Translations under genes and position numbers: made by a program | Assembly: GCA_033439295.1 (NCBI GenBank) | Contig: JAVTLE010000008.1 | Location: forward strand, 124,001 to 188,000 | Direction: 5' to 3' | Origin: Deuterostichococcus epilithicus | Taxonomy: Eukaryota; Chlorophyta; Trebouxiophyceae; Prasiolales; Stichococcaceae | Length of the DNA: 64,000 bases | The notes under the pieces: generated by a model | Told to the model about the DNA's origin: nothing | Databases searched by the model: none | The model's input: only the letters and a program-made list of their open reading frames with translations | Part shown: positions 34,368 to 46,081 of the stretch, piece by piece | Numbering within the stretch: the stretch's first letter is position 1 | Layout of the letters: each line of letters opens with the position of its first letter

Positions 34368-37300
34368 ATGGCTTGCATCCTTGCAGCTGGAAGCACCACC
34401 ATGCGGCTGCAAGCCAGCCCACCGTATCGCCCGCGCCATGCCGCTGTGGCCGTCACCGCCGGTCGGCCCGCGCAACAGCGTCGCAAGCCACATGGGAAGC
34501 CAGCACAGCCCGCTGACGGAGCGGGCCAGAAACTGGCGCGGACCCTTTCTCGGAGGTCCGCTGCCCCGCAGCACACTGCGGCGATGGGCGCGGAGCCGGC
34601 AGGGGTGCCAGACGATCTTGCGGCCGGCAGGCAGCGGGCCACGCCGCCCGAGACTGACGCCGCAGCGTCACAGGATGCTGATGACGCGCACGAGGCGGCG
34701 GCCGCACGGCAGCAGCAGCAGCAGCAGCAGCAGCAGCCGCCCTGCGGCGATGAGGCGCTGGCTGACGACGCGGTGTCTCTGCAGCGGGCTGCGCCGCGCG
34801 GCGCGGGCGCCCGGCAGCCACCAAAGCAGGTGCCTGCAGCCGGGCCGCCGTCCTCGCATGCAGGCGCAGGAGCAGCCGGAGACGCTGCCTCCGGCGGCGC
34901 CGCGCAGGCAGCGGCCGCTGCGGCCAAGGCCAGCGGCGGGTTGGGGAGGGCGCTCAGGGGCGGGAAGCCGGCAAAGTCGGGCAAGCAGCCGGACAAATGG
35001 AAAAGGCTGCTGGGAGGGGCAATGAACAAGCAGCGGGGCCTGGGCGCAGCAGAGCACATACTGGCCAGCATGGAGCAGCGGCGTGCTGAGAGGGCGGATG
35101 CCCTACGGGAGGCGTTGGAACAGATGGCCGCATCCGAGCGTGTGAAGGCTGGTGACGGCGTTGTCTCCATCAACGCGGCCGCGCTTGCGGAGGCACTCTT
35201 GGCCGCAGATGCAAAGGTGAAAGCAACCAGCGCCCAGGCGCAGCCAGGGATGGGCGATTCCGTTGCGGCGGGCGGCCAATCTGCAGCGGCACAGCCACCC
35301 GCCGACGAGCAGCCGAGACAGGAGGAGCCGCCGCCGGCAAAGCGGCTGCGGCGCTCCCAGCGCGTCACGCCGGCGGCTGCGGACGCGGCTGTGCGCGAGG
35401 CGGATGCGGCCACGCAGCATGGAGCCGCACGGCTCGAGTCCCATAGCCGAGCCGAGAAGGCACCAGCCCTGCATGCAGCGGCGGCGGCGGATGCTGCTGA
35501 GGCTCTTCCTGATGCCCCCGTGGCGGCGGCGCCAGAGGGCGCTGACAGAGCCGGCCTGTCGGCGAGGCCAACGGTGAACCGATCGCCGGCGAGGCAGCCT
35601 GCGGTGCGGCCGCGCAGCGGCAACAGTGCTGCCAGGCAGCATGGCGGCGGCGATGACGGCAGCGACAGAGACGGCGGCGGCGAGGGCGAGCGCGTGGAAA
35701 AGGACTTCGGCAGGTGGCAGCAGACGATCCACGTCAGCCTCATGAAGAAGTGGTACGGGCCGGCTTTGGTCATGATGACCGCTGGTCAACTGCTCGGTTG
35801 CAGACCCCCATTCACACCCCCCTGCTAGATGACCGTCGCAATCTTAACAGGGGACAACCACACAACAGGAATGTCGACTTACTTCAGCCCGTATCTCTTC
35901 GATTGCCCCGTTGCAGGCACGGCTTCGAGAAGCGGCGCATGACGCCGGAGCAGCAGTCGAACGCGATGCGAGCCGCCCTGCGGCGCACGCTGCGCAGCCA
36001 GCGGCGCCTGAACAAGGCGGCGGACGCCGCCGCCATTGCCGCCGGCTTTGAGCCGCCGTCTGCGCAACCATGGAGCACGCGCTTCAGGTGAGTGCGCAGT
36101 GACAGCCGAGCAAGCAGCGGGGAGATTGCACGCAGCCACGAGGTCAACGGAAGGGGCGACGGCCAGCACGTCGACAAAGCATGTCTGGTGGTAGCTGCCA
36201 CTTAAGGATTGCCAGCACAAGCAACAGGCTTCTATGACAGGCAGCACGACTTGACAAACAAAGATCCAACCTGCAATGCTCGTGAGCTCGCCGCTGCTCC
36301 GTGCGCAGGCCATGGCGCGATGCCAGAAGGGCGTACCACCTGCAGCAGATGGGTCGCCAGTCGGATCGCACGTTCCGAAATGCTTCCTGGGGACCTTCAG
36401 GATCTCATGTGCGCGCTTCCTAAACCGCAGGCTGCGGCGCGACGCAATCAAGGCGCAGTACCGGCAGCAGATGGCCCGCATCTCGGCGGAGGCGTCATCG
36501 GTGCGGCTGGCGGAAAACCGCTCCATCCCGGCCGTCTGCACCGCGCTTGCAGGCGCGCCTCACCAGCTCCTCTTGTGCACGCGTGCAATAAACCATCATA
36601 TAACATGTAATTGGCCAGCCGTAATGTGGCATGGCCCACTCTCCGCTTTCTCAGCCCAACAACATCTCGTCCGGTTCTAGGCCCCTTTGCTGCTCTCTCT
36701 CCTTCAAGCTTGCTCGCAGCTTTCCAGCAGTCCCGCATTCTGCCTCCAGCGGCACACGAGGTGAAATGTTGCTTCTGTTTGGAGACCAAACGTCGAACCG
36801 TCGATGCGTACCGAGGGCACAGCTGCTGCACGACAGGATGCGGGTGCGCGACTCTGCGGCACTGGCATGCATGCTCTCCGTACCTTTGTCCTGAGCACGG
36901 TTCCCCTGCGCAGGCGCGCGGCACTCTCGTGTATGCTTTCCATGCCTTCGTCCTCACACCACATTTCCGCTGCGCAGGCGCACGGCTGCTGCATCTGGAG
37001 CCGGAGCTGGAGGCGCGACCGCGGCGCTGGCGTTTCCATTCTCCTTACCTTGCCGAATATCTGTCCCCTGTGCCTTTGACTCGAAGACATGTCTGCTGCG
37101 CAGGCGCGCGGCTGCTGCATCTGGAGATCGAGGTGGAGGCGCGCGAATGCGGCGTGGCGGTGCCGGAGGCCCTCACCCTGGACGCGCAGTGGGACCGGGA
37201 GGACGCAGCGTCAGGTCAGGGTTTACGAGTCTGCACCAGGATGTAGGGTTCAGCAATGCGCGGCAGGGGTCTGAGTCGAGGGGCACATGCCACAGGCCCC

Positions 37301-39350
37301 GGAGGCTCTCGCTTTGGATGTTGCTTTGGGGGCCGTCACACGACGCGGCGTCGGGCGAGGGTGGCAGGCCCAGGGCCTAGCGCTTGAGGGTTCAGGGCTT
37401 GTGTGTGGGCTCGGTCATGGGGGCGTGCTCTGGGGCAGCGGAGGCAGTGCCTCTGCTGAGGGGGGTGTGTGTCAAGAAAGCACAGGCCGGCCTGGTGGGA
37501 CCGGGTGCAGATGTGGCCGAGGTTGCAGCATCTCGGTGTGAGTCGCTGCGGCTGGCGGAGCGCGCTGTCAATGCCAGACCACATGTAGCATGCGTCGCTA
37601 GCAGGAGACGGCAGGTTTCAAGTGCCCTGGCTGGCGCGGCTGCGCCTCTCTTAGCATGGCAATTGCAGGCCGGTCTTGCTGTAGAGGGATGTGCTCCAGG
37701 GCGTGTGGCGGCGGGACGCAGAACATGAAGCAGACCTCTGCGTCTGGCACAGCACACCCGTCCGTCAGCAAAAGCTTGTGTGTTCACCATCCCTGCTGCC
37801 GCCACCTCACCACCAGCGCTGCCGGCCCCTGCCTGCAGGCCAGCAGCAGGCGGGCGCGGCGGACCCGCCGCCGCCCGCGCCGCCGCCGCCGGAGCCTCGG
37901 ACGCTGCTGGACGAGATCAGCGGTGTCGCCGCTGCGGTGTTTGGGCGGGCTGGCGCGGACAGGCGGCGGTTGGCGGCCGCCGCGCAGCAGCAGCCGGACG
38001 CCGGCGTGCGGGTCGTGCACGAGAGCCACGGCGGCGCGCTGCAGCGGGAGTTCAATGACCTGCTGAAAGAGGTGAGGTCCCGTTGGCGCCCCCATCGTGC
38101 TCCGCGGCCGCAGCACAGCGACAGCAGGGTGCCATGCCACATCCTTGGCCAGCTTCGCCTCGCTGGAGGCCCTCACCCTGGCTCACCCTGGCGATCGAGG
38201 GCAGGTGCACAGATTGACACCCGCGTGCCTTTCTCCCCCTGGCGCAGGCGGCGGTCGAGTCGCAGCGCTACTCGAACATGTACGACTCGTGGCGGGCGGC
38301 GCGGGAGATCCGGAAGGACGTGAGGGAGGCGGAAGCGCGGAGCCGCAGCGTGGGCGGCAGGGGGGGCGACGCGACGGCGGCGGCGGCGGCTGCGGCGGCG
38401 GACGTCCAGGCGGCCCTCGAAGCGCAGAAGCAGCCGGCGAAGCCGGCCACGGCACCCTCCACCGGCAGCCTGCTGCGCCGCATGCTCAGCGCGCTGACTG
38501 GCGGCAGTCCGGGGTGCGCTTTCCGCACCTTCGCATGGTGACCAGCACCCGCACGCTTGTCAAGGCGGCGCGCTTGATGCCCAAGCTGCTGTCGCCTTGA
38601 CGCCAAGCCTCGCCAACTTCAAAGCTGCGGTGCTCCGACCGGGCTGCTGCTGCTGACTGGCTGCGACCGTCGCCCCGCAGGGCCACTGGCGAGGCGGCGT
38701 CGCCAGCCGCTGGCGCCGCGGCGGCGCTGCCGGCCAGCCCTGCCGTTCCCATCACCAGCGGCGGCGGCATCGTGTTCCGCAGCGCCTTGCCGCAGGTGGC
38801 TCCAGCGTCCTCTGGTTCCGGCCAGCGCCGGCACGAGGTGAGCCTCCCCTGCCTGCCTGCCGTGTGAGGCTTCAGGTTCCACGTTTAGGGGCGTCATCCC
38901 GCGGCATCCGTGCGTGCACAGCTGCGAGTGGCGCCAGCTCGGGGTTCCTCAGGGGCGCCCTCTCGAGGTTGGTGTTCGCAGCGGGCGGTGCTTCTAGGGT
39001 AGAGAACCCTACACCCTGATCGTCTCATCGCGCTCGCATGAGCGGCGTGCTTGATGAGGGTGCACCGCGGATGAACAATGGGTTGAACTCCGACGATGCC
39101 TCTTACAGGCTCTGCAGGCGGAGCCGGGGTGGAGGGTGCGGGAGGGGGACGAAACACCTTTCCTGGCATGACGCCATCATCAAAATGCAATATTTGACCA
39201 GATTGCAACCTCACCTATCTTCCACAGGCGATGCTGGAGTGGAAGGCGCAGGCGGGGCAGCAGATGCTGCCGAGCTTCGCGCCGAACCGCGAGCGGGAGC
39301 AGGAGCTCTGGCAGCTGGGCTACCGCCGCGTCGTCGGTGCGCAAACCTGA
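34368..39350 (+). CDS. Uncharacterised 855-residue protein with polyQ, basic and coiled segments
   Basis: I do not recognise this protein. Eight exons close in phase: 34368-35752, 35917-36087, 36431-36552, 37104-37214, 37839-38071, 38248-38513, 38681-38837, 39228-39350. The first exon is disordered, rich in Ala, Gln and Pro, with nine Gln from a CAG run (34711-34738) and a nuclear-localisation-like PAKRLRRSQR. The conserved-looking core spans the exon 1-3 joins: QQTIHVSLMKKW, then HGFEKRRMTPEQQSNAMR, RRTLRSQRRLNKAADAAA and RRDAIKAQYRQQMARISAEA, which are basic amphipathic helices. Later parts include RTLLDEISGVAAAVFG, YSNMYDSWRAAREIRKDVRE and the C-terminus REREQELWQLGYRRVVGAQT. A nuclear, helix-based scaffold role would fit, but this is a guess. 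Intron 3 has a GC donor (gcgcgc). RNase HII starts 111 bp downstream. Confidence 0.75.
36885..37135 (+). repeat. Three copies of an exon-4 acceptor region
   Basis: The acceptor and exon start (ARLLHLEIEVEAREC, from 37104) are preceded by copies at about 36975 (ARLLHLEPELEARPR) and 36910 (shorter). Each follows a ctgcgcag acceptor. The middle copy could be spliced as an alternative exon start. Confidence 0.85.
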
Positions 39351-39461
39351 TGTTGAGCTGCTGCATTTTAGAGCAGATAATGGGTACAACTGCCATCCGG
39401 CCGAGCACATGTCGCAGGCATTGTCGGGCGCCTGCGCCGCCAGAGCCAGCGCGCCGCACTT

Positions 39462-42110
39462 GTGTCGCTCACAACCCGCTCTCTGGCTCGCGCCAGCAGG
39501 TACGGTCCACCAGCGCGCTTCTGCAGCGGCGGTGCGCCGGCGTCGGTCGCACCGCCGCTGCGCAGGAGCGTTGGGATCGTTCCTGCCGTGCTTTGCAGCC
39601 CGCCAACCCACAGCACAGCCGCCAGGGGGTTGGAGTCACAGCAGGCGCCCACACCCCCAGTGTGCATCAAGCTGCAAGTCTATCCAGATATCTATCCTAT
39701 CTGTCTATCCTATGCATCTGCTTTCTGGACGGCTGTCGCCGTGCATGACTGGGGACCTGCGCACGATCGAGGACGGACTTGGCCGCCCACAGGCATCGAC
39801 GACAGCGGCGCGGGCAGCGCGGCGGGCCCCATCGTCGCCGCCGCCTGCACCATGCCGCTAGACGTGAACGTGCGCGGCGTGCGGGACAGCAAAGCGCTGT
39901 CGGCCGCGGAGCGGGAGGAGGTCTTCCGCGAGCTCATCAGCCACCCGCGGGTGGCGTACTCCACGTGGGTCGCCGCGGAACCTGAGTCGAAAGGATCCCT
40001 CGTGCAATGCGTGGCTGTCAGGAAGCAGGACGCTGCCGTCGGCTGCCGACGGGTGGCGGTCTTTTGTGAGTCCTAACTCGTCATTACAACAAGAAACTCA
40101 TTGGCCAGCCGTGGGTGTTGCATTTCGTGTTAGCCGTCTTGCCGCCTTGCCGCTCCTGTATGCTTCCTGTTGCAACCACACCTGTGCGGCCGGTGCTGAC
40201 CCTCACATTTGGGAGCTGGGCAGCGGAGCTCAGCCGGCTTGGCCCCATATTTTGCAATTTCCGTTCACCACTCGGTTGGGAACCTCCCGAGCATCGAAGG
40301 CGCCACCCCAACTCCGCCTCTGCCCGACTTGCAGGTACATCGTGGAGGCCTTCGTCATCGACGAGGTGGGCTGCGACAACGCCAACATGGTGGCCATGGC
40401 GGGCGCGTGGCGCAACCTTGCCGCCGCGCAGCCCGACTTCGTGCTGGTGGACGGCGCCTACCTGCCCCTGGTGAGCGCTTTCAGCTTCCCGCTTGGATTG
40501 CTGCCTCAAAATTTTCCTTCTGGTGCAATTCTGCCGTTGTGGACCCTGTTCCGTGCTCGAGCACGGCGCCCGCCGCCCCAAATGTAAGTGCCTGCAGCTC
40601 TGGGTGGATGGCGCCTGCACAGTGTGCATGCTTCCAGCTTTCAGCTTCCTGTCGACCATCCTGAGGGGCCACATCATCTGCGGTGCACAGCCGTGTATCT
40701 GACTACTTCTACGAATCGGAGCTCTTACAGGCAGCAGCGGCCAGTCTGCGCCCGCATGCACCCAGGCCCAGGGCAATGGAGACGCTTCCGTCTTCCTGTG
40801 ACCAGTTCAACCCTCTGGACTCAGCCTGCCAATGCCCCTGAGACCTCTGATCCCTGCATGCGTCGTGCTCGCTGCAGGCGATGCAGCAGCCCAACGCGCT
40901 GGCCATCCGCCACGGCGACAGCAGCGACTACATCATTGCCGCCGCCTCCATCATCGCCTCGGTGAGCTGTGGCCCTCCTTCTCATTTCACCACACTCTGC
41001 AGCCCAGCGCTGATCAGAAGGGCATGGAGTACAGGCCAGGGCCAGCGCAGGACGTGCGCAGTACCATGCGGGCTGCCCGCCGCGGCACAGCATCCAGGCG
41101 GCGTCCTCTTGATGGGGGCTGCAGCTGGCTTCGCTGCCGTGACCTGCTCCACGAGCAGCCCTCGCAGCTGAGCCTTGATGATGATTCACAGTCCGGGCGC
41201 TGTGCCACTGGGCTGGCCAGAGCTGGACCCGCTGGACCCTCAGCATGGCCTCGCCTGGCCGATGCGACACCACGCCTCGCGAAACCTCATCGGCGCGGTC
41301 TTCAGTGGCATCTCGTCAATGGCACATCACAGACAGCCACACAGAGCATAGCCCCATACAGCATGGATAGCCCTTCACAGCACAGCCCAGTCCCACCCTG
41401 AACCCTCCCCGATGCAGGTGGCACGGGGCCGCATCATGGAGGAGTATGCCCGCCACTGGCCGCAGTACGGCTTCGACAAAAATTTCGGGCACCTGGACTC
41501 GGAGGTGCACCGCGCCGGGCTGCAGGCACGTCCCGTCCAAGCCCCGAAACTTGGCCATCCTTTTGTCGTCAGACTTTCCCAGCGTTTGAACCGGGCACCT
41601 TGTTATTTTCATCGGGCACCCTGGCTCGGAAGCCCACCGCGCCAGCCTGCAGGCGTGCCTCCAAACCCTGGGGCATTTGAGGAGGCTCATATGCGGCCGC
41701 CCTTGGCCGTCGGCGTAATTCTGTGTGCAATTCGCTATTCTGTGTGCAGCTCGCTTTTGCCTGGTTGAGTTGTATATCCCGGCGGAGGCGGCATGCATGG
41801 GGCGGGCTACTCAGGGCCGGCAGGGAGAAACAGTTCGGCCCTTCCAACCCGATAAGTCGGGCAACTCTGTCCTTGCATCCATCCTTACATGCCACGGTGC
41901 TGTTTTCCAAGTACCCACGCAATGTTGGAGAATCACCATGCGCAGGCGTACGGCGCCAGCCCGGTGCATCGGGCGCGCTTTGGCGTCTGGTCGCAAAGCG
42001 AAATGCGCTCGAAGTTGGACCCACGGCGCGCGCACATGCCCGGCAGTGGCGGCGGTGGCCGCTGGCGGCCGGACAAGGCGGCCAGCCGCGACGCCGGTGA
42101 GGAGGCGTAG
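39462..42110 (+). CDS. Ribonuclease HII (bacterial-type RNase H2), probably organelle-targeted
   Basis: Five exons close in phase to 331 residues: 39462-39964, 40335-40470, 40878-40961, 41418-41525, 41946-42110. The first ~60 residues (MSLTTRSLARASRYGPPARF...) look like a mitochondrial or plastid presequence. The catalytic domain starts at GIDDSGAGSAAGP. It continues with VRDSKALSAAEREEVF, FVLVDGAYLP, RHGDSSDYIIAAASIIASVA, YGFDKNFGHLDSEVH and YGASPVHRARFGVW, the full RNase HII order. RNase HII cuts RNA-DNA hybrids and single embedded ribonucleotides. The acidic quartet would be Asp113, Asp114, Asp207 and Asp227. The usual DEAGRG motif has become DDSGAG, so the second acid is Asp instead of Glu and the junction-sensing GRG is GAG. 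Intron 4 uses a GC donor (gcacgt). Residues 60-110 before the domain could include a missed intron. Confidence 0.9.
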
Positions 42111-43277
42111 GGTCGGGAGGCATTGCACCGTTTGATCTGTAGCACGGCGTACTGACATGGCTTCAGTTGGCTGCGGGGAGGGCAGGAACAGTACGTGGAG
42201 ACCTGATGCTGTGGAGGCTCGCGGCTTAGCAGATGCTGTTGCTGAATTTGCTCAGTCGAGCTCAAGTTGGTTGGATGCTTCAGCAGCCCATTCTTTGTAC
42301 ATAGGAGGTTTGGACTATATTTTGTTGTGAGTACCTAGCTTTGGCGCATGGTGGTTAGCGGCACTGTCGACCTCATCTGCAGTGCAGAACATGGTATTGA
42401 TGCCTTTCTGCTGTGAGGGACGTGTGCTTGATGGACTGCCCTGCCGGGCTGTAATTCGGGAGTCTGCCAGTATGAACTGAAAAATGAGACTCAATGCGTG
42501 TCGTCAGCAGAAGGAGATTGAAAGAATAATCAACCTGCAGCAGGAGGTTTCAGCAGGAACTCGAAGCAGAGCGGCAGTGCAGCCAAGACATTTTGCTTCC
42601 ACAGTGGTTTCACGAGTGCAATTGTGAGTGCATGTGCTGGTCCAAGTGACACGTGTTATCCCCATCTTGATGTCATCCGGCAAGTGATGGCCAGTGGGTC
42701 TGAGAACACGGCAGAAAAAAACATGCGGATCAGACTGGCCAGGGCGAGAAGGCCGGTCAAAATGCGCCATAAACACCAACAGGAATGATACAACGGTTGT
42801 GAAGTGGCCACCTCGTCATGTGTCAATGGCCAGGGGAGAGCGGCGCCCCTAATCCAGCTTGTTCAACGGGCCCGCATGGTGGATGCCAGCAGTGCTGCTC
42901 AACTAAAATATGCCCCTGCGCAATGGCTGCACAACGCAGCCAGACGCGGCTACGGCGCTCAGAGCGGCTAGCTCCAGTGCGTGTGGTGGGTACGCGACCA
43001 TGCTCGTTCGACTGCCGCCTGACTGTGGCCCCGCCGCCGCAGCACCAGTTGCCACCAGCCAAGGTGCCGGTCCACGGTCCGCCGCGGTCCCATGCGACTC
43101 CGCACGCTGCTGCTGCTGCCGCCGCGGCAAGCCGCTGCAGAGCAGCCGCAGCCCCCGCCCGCGGTATCCAGGCAGTGCCGCTGCCACTGCAGTCCCGTGC
43201 AGTCCGCCGGCCTCAGCGGTTTCAGCTTGAGCCGGAGGACGTCTTCCGCGGGGGTTGGGGTTTAGGGTTTGAGGACG
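42111..43277. other. Intergenic region between convergent genes
   Basis: This is the 3' side of RNase HII (plus) and the CW-finger gene (minus). The part 42240-42800 is AT-richer and looks untranslated. No gene recognised. Confidence 0.45.
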
Positions 43278-44543
43278 GCTAGCGGGGCCCCGGCGGCTGG
43301 AAGAATGGCGGCGGGACGCCGCCGGCCATGGCGCCGTGCTGCTGGGCGAACTGCGCCGCCCGCTGCATCTCCGCGACTCGCTGCATCTCCGCCGCACGCT
43401 GCAGGCGGCAGGAAATGGAAAGAGGCATTGACACCCTCCGGCCTCACACGGGCTGCATGAGGTTTCCTCAGGCTTAGCCTGCCGTCTTGTGCCATCCAGC
43501 GAGGCAGCTGCACAGCGCGGCGCTGACACGCGACACTGCTCCGGCAGTTGCTATATCGCATCTCCATAGCACCCGCAAGACCCAAGCACATGGCAAACGC
43601 ACAACACGACCTCGAACCCTGCGTGGTACAGAAGCCGGCACAACCAGCGCGGCTCGAGGACCAGTCGCCGGTCCCTGGCGCGTCGGCGGCGCACCTGCAT
43701 CTCGGCGACGCGCTGGAACTCGGCGGCCCGCTGCCGCGCCTGCATCAGCTCAGCTTCCTGCTGCCGCGTCTTCTCCGCCTCCTCCGCCTGCGCCAGGCAC
43801 GACAGAAAGGGTATTCGGATCCAGGAGAAGGCTCCGTAGGCCTTTTGACTGGAAGTGCTGCCGCATCTTCTCTGCGTCCTCCGCATGCACCGGGTTTGAA
43901 AGGGTTCTCAAAATGAGGGGAAGGCTCCAGAGTCCTTGGACTGGGAATGCCATGTCCTCTCCGCCTCCTCCACCTGCCCCTGGCATGACAGAAAGGGTTT
44001 TCGCGAAAGTTTGGATCCAGGAGAAGGCTGCGGACTACAGGACTTGAAAATTTGTGTGATGGTCACGGCGTTTGCAGAGGCCCAGGGGCTAAAGTCTGTT
44101 TGCGCCCCCCAGCCGGACGGTGGGCGCCGGCGCGGGCTGCCCGACACCCTGGCAGCTGCCAGCCATGCCAGAGTCTGCAGTCGGGACTGCTGAATGTCTT
44201 TTCGCAGTCTGCAAGCCCTGCCAGCAGCAGCCCGGATGCCATGACAGGCTGGGCACACCTCCCGACAGCAAGCTGGGCGATGGCCCCCAGGGCTGCCATG
44301 CAGAAAGTACAATGTGCCCAGCCAAGGCGCAGGTGAGCGCCTCACCTCGTCCACCTCCTCAGGCGCGTCGCAGCCGTAGGCTGCCATCTCGCGGTCGGGA
44401 TTCATGTCGCAGTACCAGTCTCCCGCGAAGCGGGGGTCGTCCGCGCGGTAGCCCGGTGGCATGCGGCGCCACTTGTTGCACGCCGGCTCGCAGCATTGCA
44501 CCCACACCGCCACCTCCGGCTGCATGCTGCTGTGCACTTGCGC
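43278..44543 (-). CDS. Short CW-type zinc-finger protein with coiled Glu/Gln/Arg tail
   Basis: Three exons are firm and join in phase: 44543-44346, 43787-43695, 43398-43278. The first carries a full CW zinc finger: VWVQCCEPACNKWRRMPPGY, then DWYCDMNPDREMAAYGCDAPEE. It has the four zinc Cys and the Trp residues that line the methyl-lysine pocket. CW fingers read histone H3 Lys4 methylation in nuclear proteins. The rest is a short coiled coil (AEEAEKTRQQEAELMQARQR, then repeated RVAEMQ/RAAEMQ) ending in Pro-rich PPPFFQPPGPR. If the Met at 44525 is the start, the protein has only 131 residues. An upstream exon is possible, since a cag acceptor precedes 44543 and another Met lies near 44663. No other chromatin domain is visible, so it may be a stand-alone reader or a subunit. 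Confidence 0.75.
43770..44040 (-). repeat. Tandem decayed copies of the CW-gene coiled-coil exon start
   Basis: The acceptor and start of exon 2 (AEEAEKTR, from 43787) recur at about 43860-43885 (AEDAEKMRQ) and 43950-43975 (VEEAERTW). The flanking intron sequence (acagaaagggt and ggatccaggagaaggct) repeats with them, so the unit is roughly 90-180 bases. Confidence 0.8.
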
Positions 44544-46081
44544 CTGCACGGGGTTGGGAGGGTGTGAGTCCCTGTAAAAGGGGGTCCCAGGCTGGCTTGC
44601 CGAGGGCTTGTGTGAGACAGGAGAGGTCAGGCGCAGCAAGCGGAGCCCGCGGAATTTTGTCATGCTGAACGTGCTATTGCATGGTGCGTTGGCTGCTAGA
44701 TGCCTGCGACGCCTCATTGGTTCAAAGAGGTGGCGATCGGAAAGCCTCTGCCAGGTCGAGGATCAAGCCTTGAAAGGTCCAAACTAGACAGGTCAACAGT
44801 CTGGCGTCGAGCTGGGCAGATTCAGTAGCAGGCAGCTCTACTCGCTAGCCCGTCGAGCGAATGCAAACGTCACAACGCCGTCACGTACTTGCAAGCAGCC
44901 GAGCCGTGCGCTTGGGGCGCAGATATACAGGGGGAAGGCCTGACAACAACCCTGCAGGCACAGCGGTACCACAGCAGGCAGGAGTCACGGTCCCCCATCC
45001 GCGATTGCGGCGCCCGAACGGGAGAGTATCAGATGACAGCAAGGGCATGGCGGAGCGCCGCGCGACCGGACCGAGCCCGTCACAGGCCTGGCTGACCACG
45101 TGAAATCAATTGCTGAGCGTGGGATCAAGTCCCTGCATGACGACCAACATGCTGCCAGCGGCCCCGGATGAGGCTCAGCCGCACCTCAAGCTGCGTCAAG
45201 GGTGTCACCCGACCCGCTGGGTCGGCCTAGCGCGAAGCAGCTGGCCCAGCTGCTTCCGTAAGGATCCAGGTAACAACGAGCTGCTTGCCGCACGCCAGCG
45301 CCCCAGTCACCAGCAGTCCTGCTGTGTGACGAGATCGGCTACCCTTCCGCGGCGTGCTGGGGAGGTCTGGGCAGACGTGCTCGCAGCGGCGACTGTCGTT
45401 GGTCGCCTGCGTACGTGTCAAGAGATAGGTGTCGACTGATGAGATATTGGGACTCAGACGGTTGAGGTTTTGAGTAGGTAGTCCAACAGAAGAGCACAAG
45501 CACTGGCATCGCAGCAGCGGCCTCTCCTCCAGTACGTCAGCCAGCAGATTCAAGCGTTGAGTCTAAAAGAGCTGAATGCACGCCCGATTTCTGGCATTTA
45601 GGTGTTGGAGCCAGTGAACCCCAGCAACGGCCTGGGCAGCTGCCGGTACAAGTATATTCGGCGGCCATTTGCGCAGCCAGTGTCCTCGCAACGACGGAGG
45701 CCAATTGCGCAGCATCCGATCGTAGCAGCAGTGCCAATTGAGGTGGAGGGGTCTTGTTTGAGGGTCAATGTGAATTTTGAGGCACCTTACGGGCGGCCCC
45801 AGGTCATTCGCTCGCTGTGTTAACCAGGTCTGGACTCATTTTCATTGTCATTCAACGGCACCATTTTCCGCCTCACGCATCGGATCTGGCCCTAGTTGCT
45901 GCCCACGAATGAGCGAGCAGCCGCCAAGCGACAGCGCAGAGGGCTCTACACAGCAGCCAAGCAGGGGTAGCGGCACTGGGGGCCCCAGTCTGGGGCAAAC
46001 GTAGCAGCGGCAGCGCCAAGTGAGCGGCCTTCTGTTCCGGAGGGGTCAGCTCGTAGCCAGGAGCACGCGCATGCGCCGCCG
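44544..46081. other. Region upstream of the CW-finger and U-box genes
   Basis: It must hold the promoters of both divergent genes and perhaps missing 5' exons of each. A Ser/Gln-rich open stretch at 45909-46000 (MSEQPPSDSAEGSTQQPSRG) may be the true N-terminus of the U-box protein, but the frame does not join without an unseen splice. No other feature seen. Confidence 0.4.

Noticed and set aside
34319-35773. 484-codon open frame on the minus strand
   Set aside because: Mirror of the Ala/Gln-rich first exon of the 855-residue protein, whose eight exons close in phase on the plus strand.
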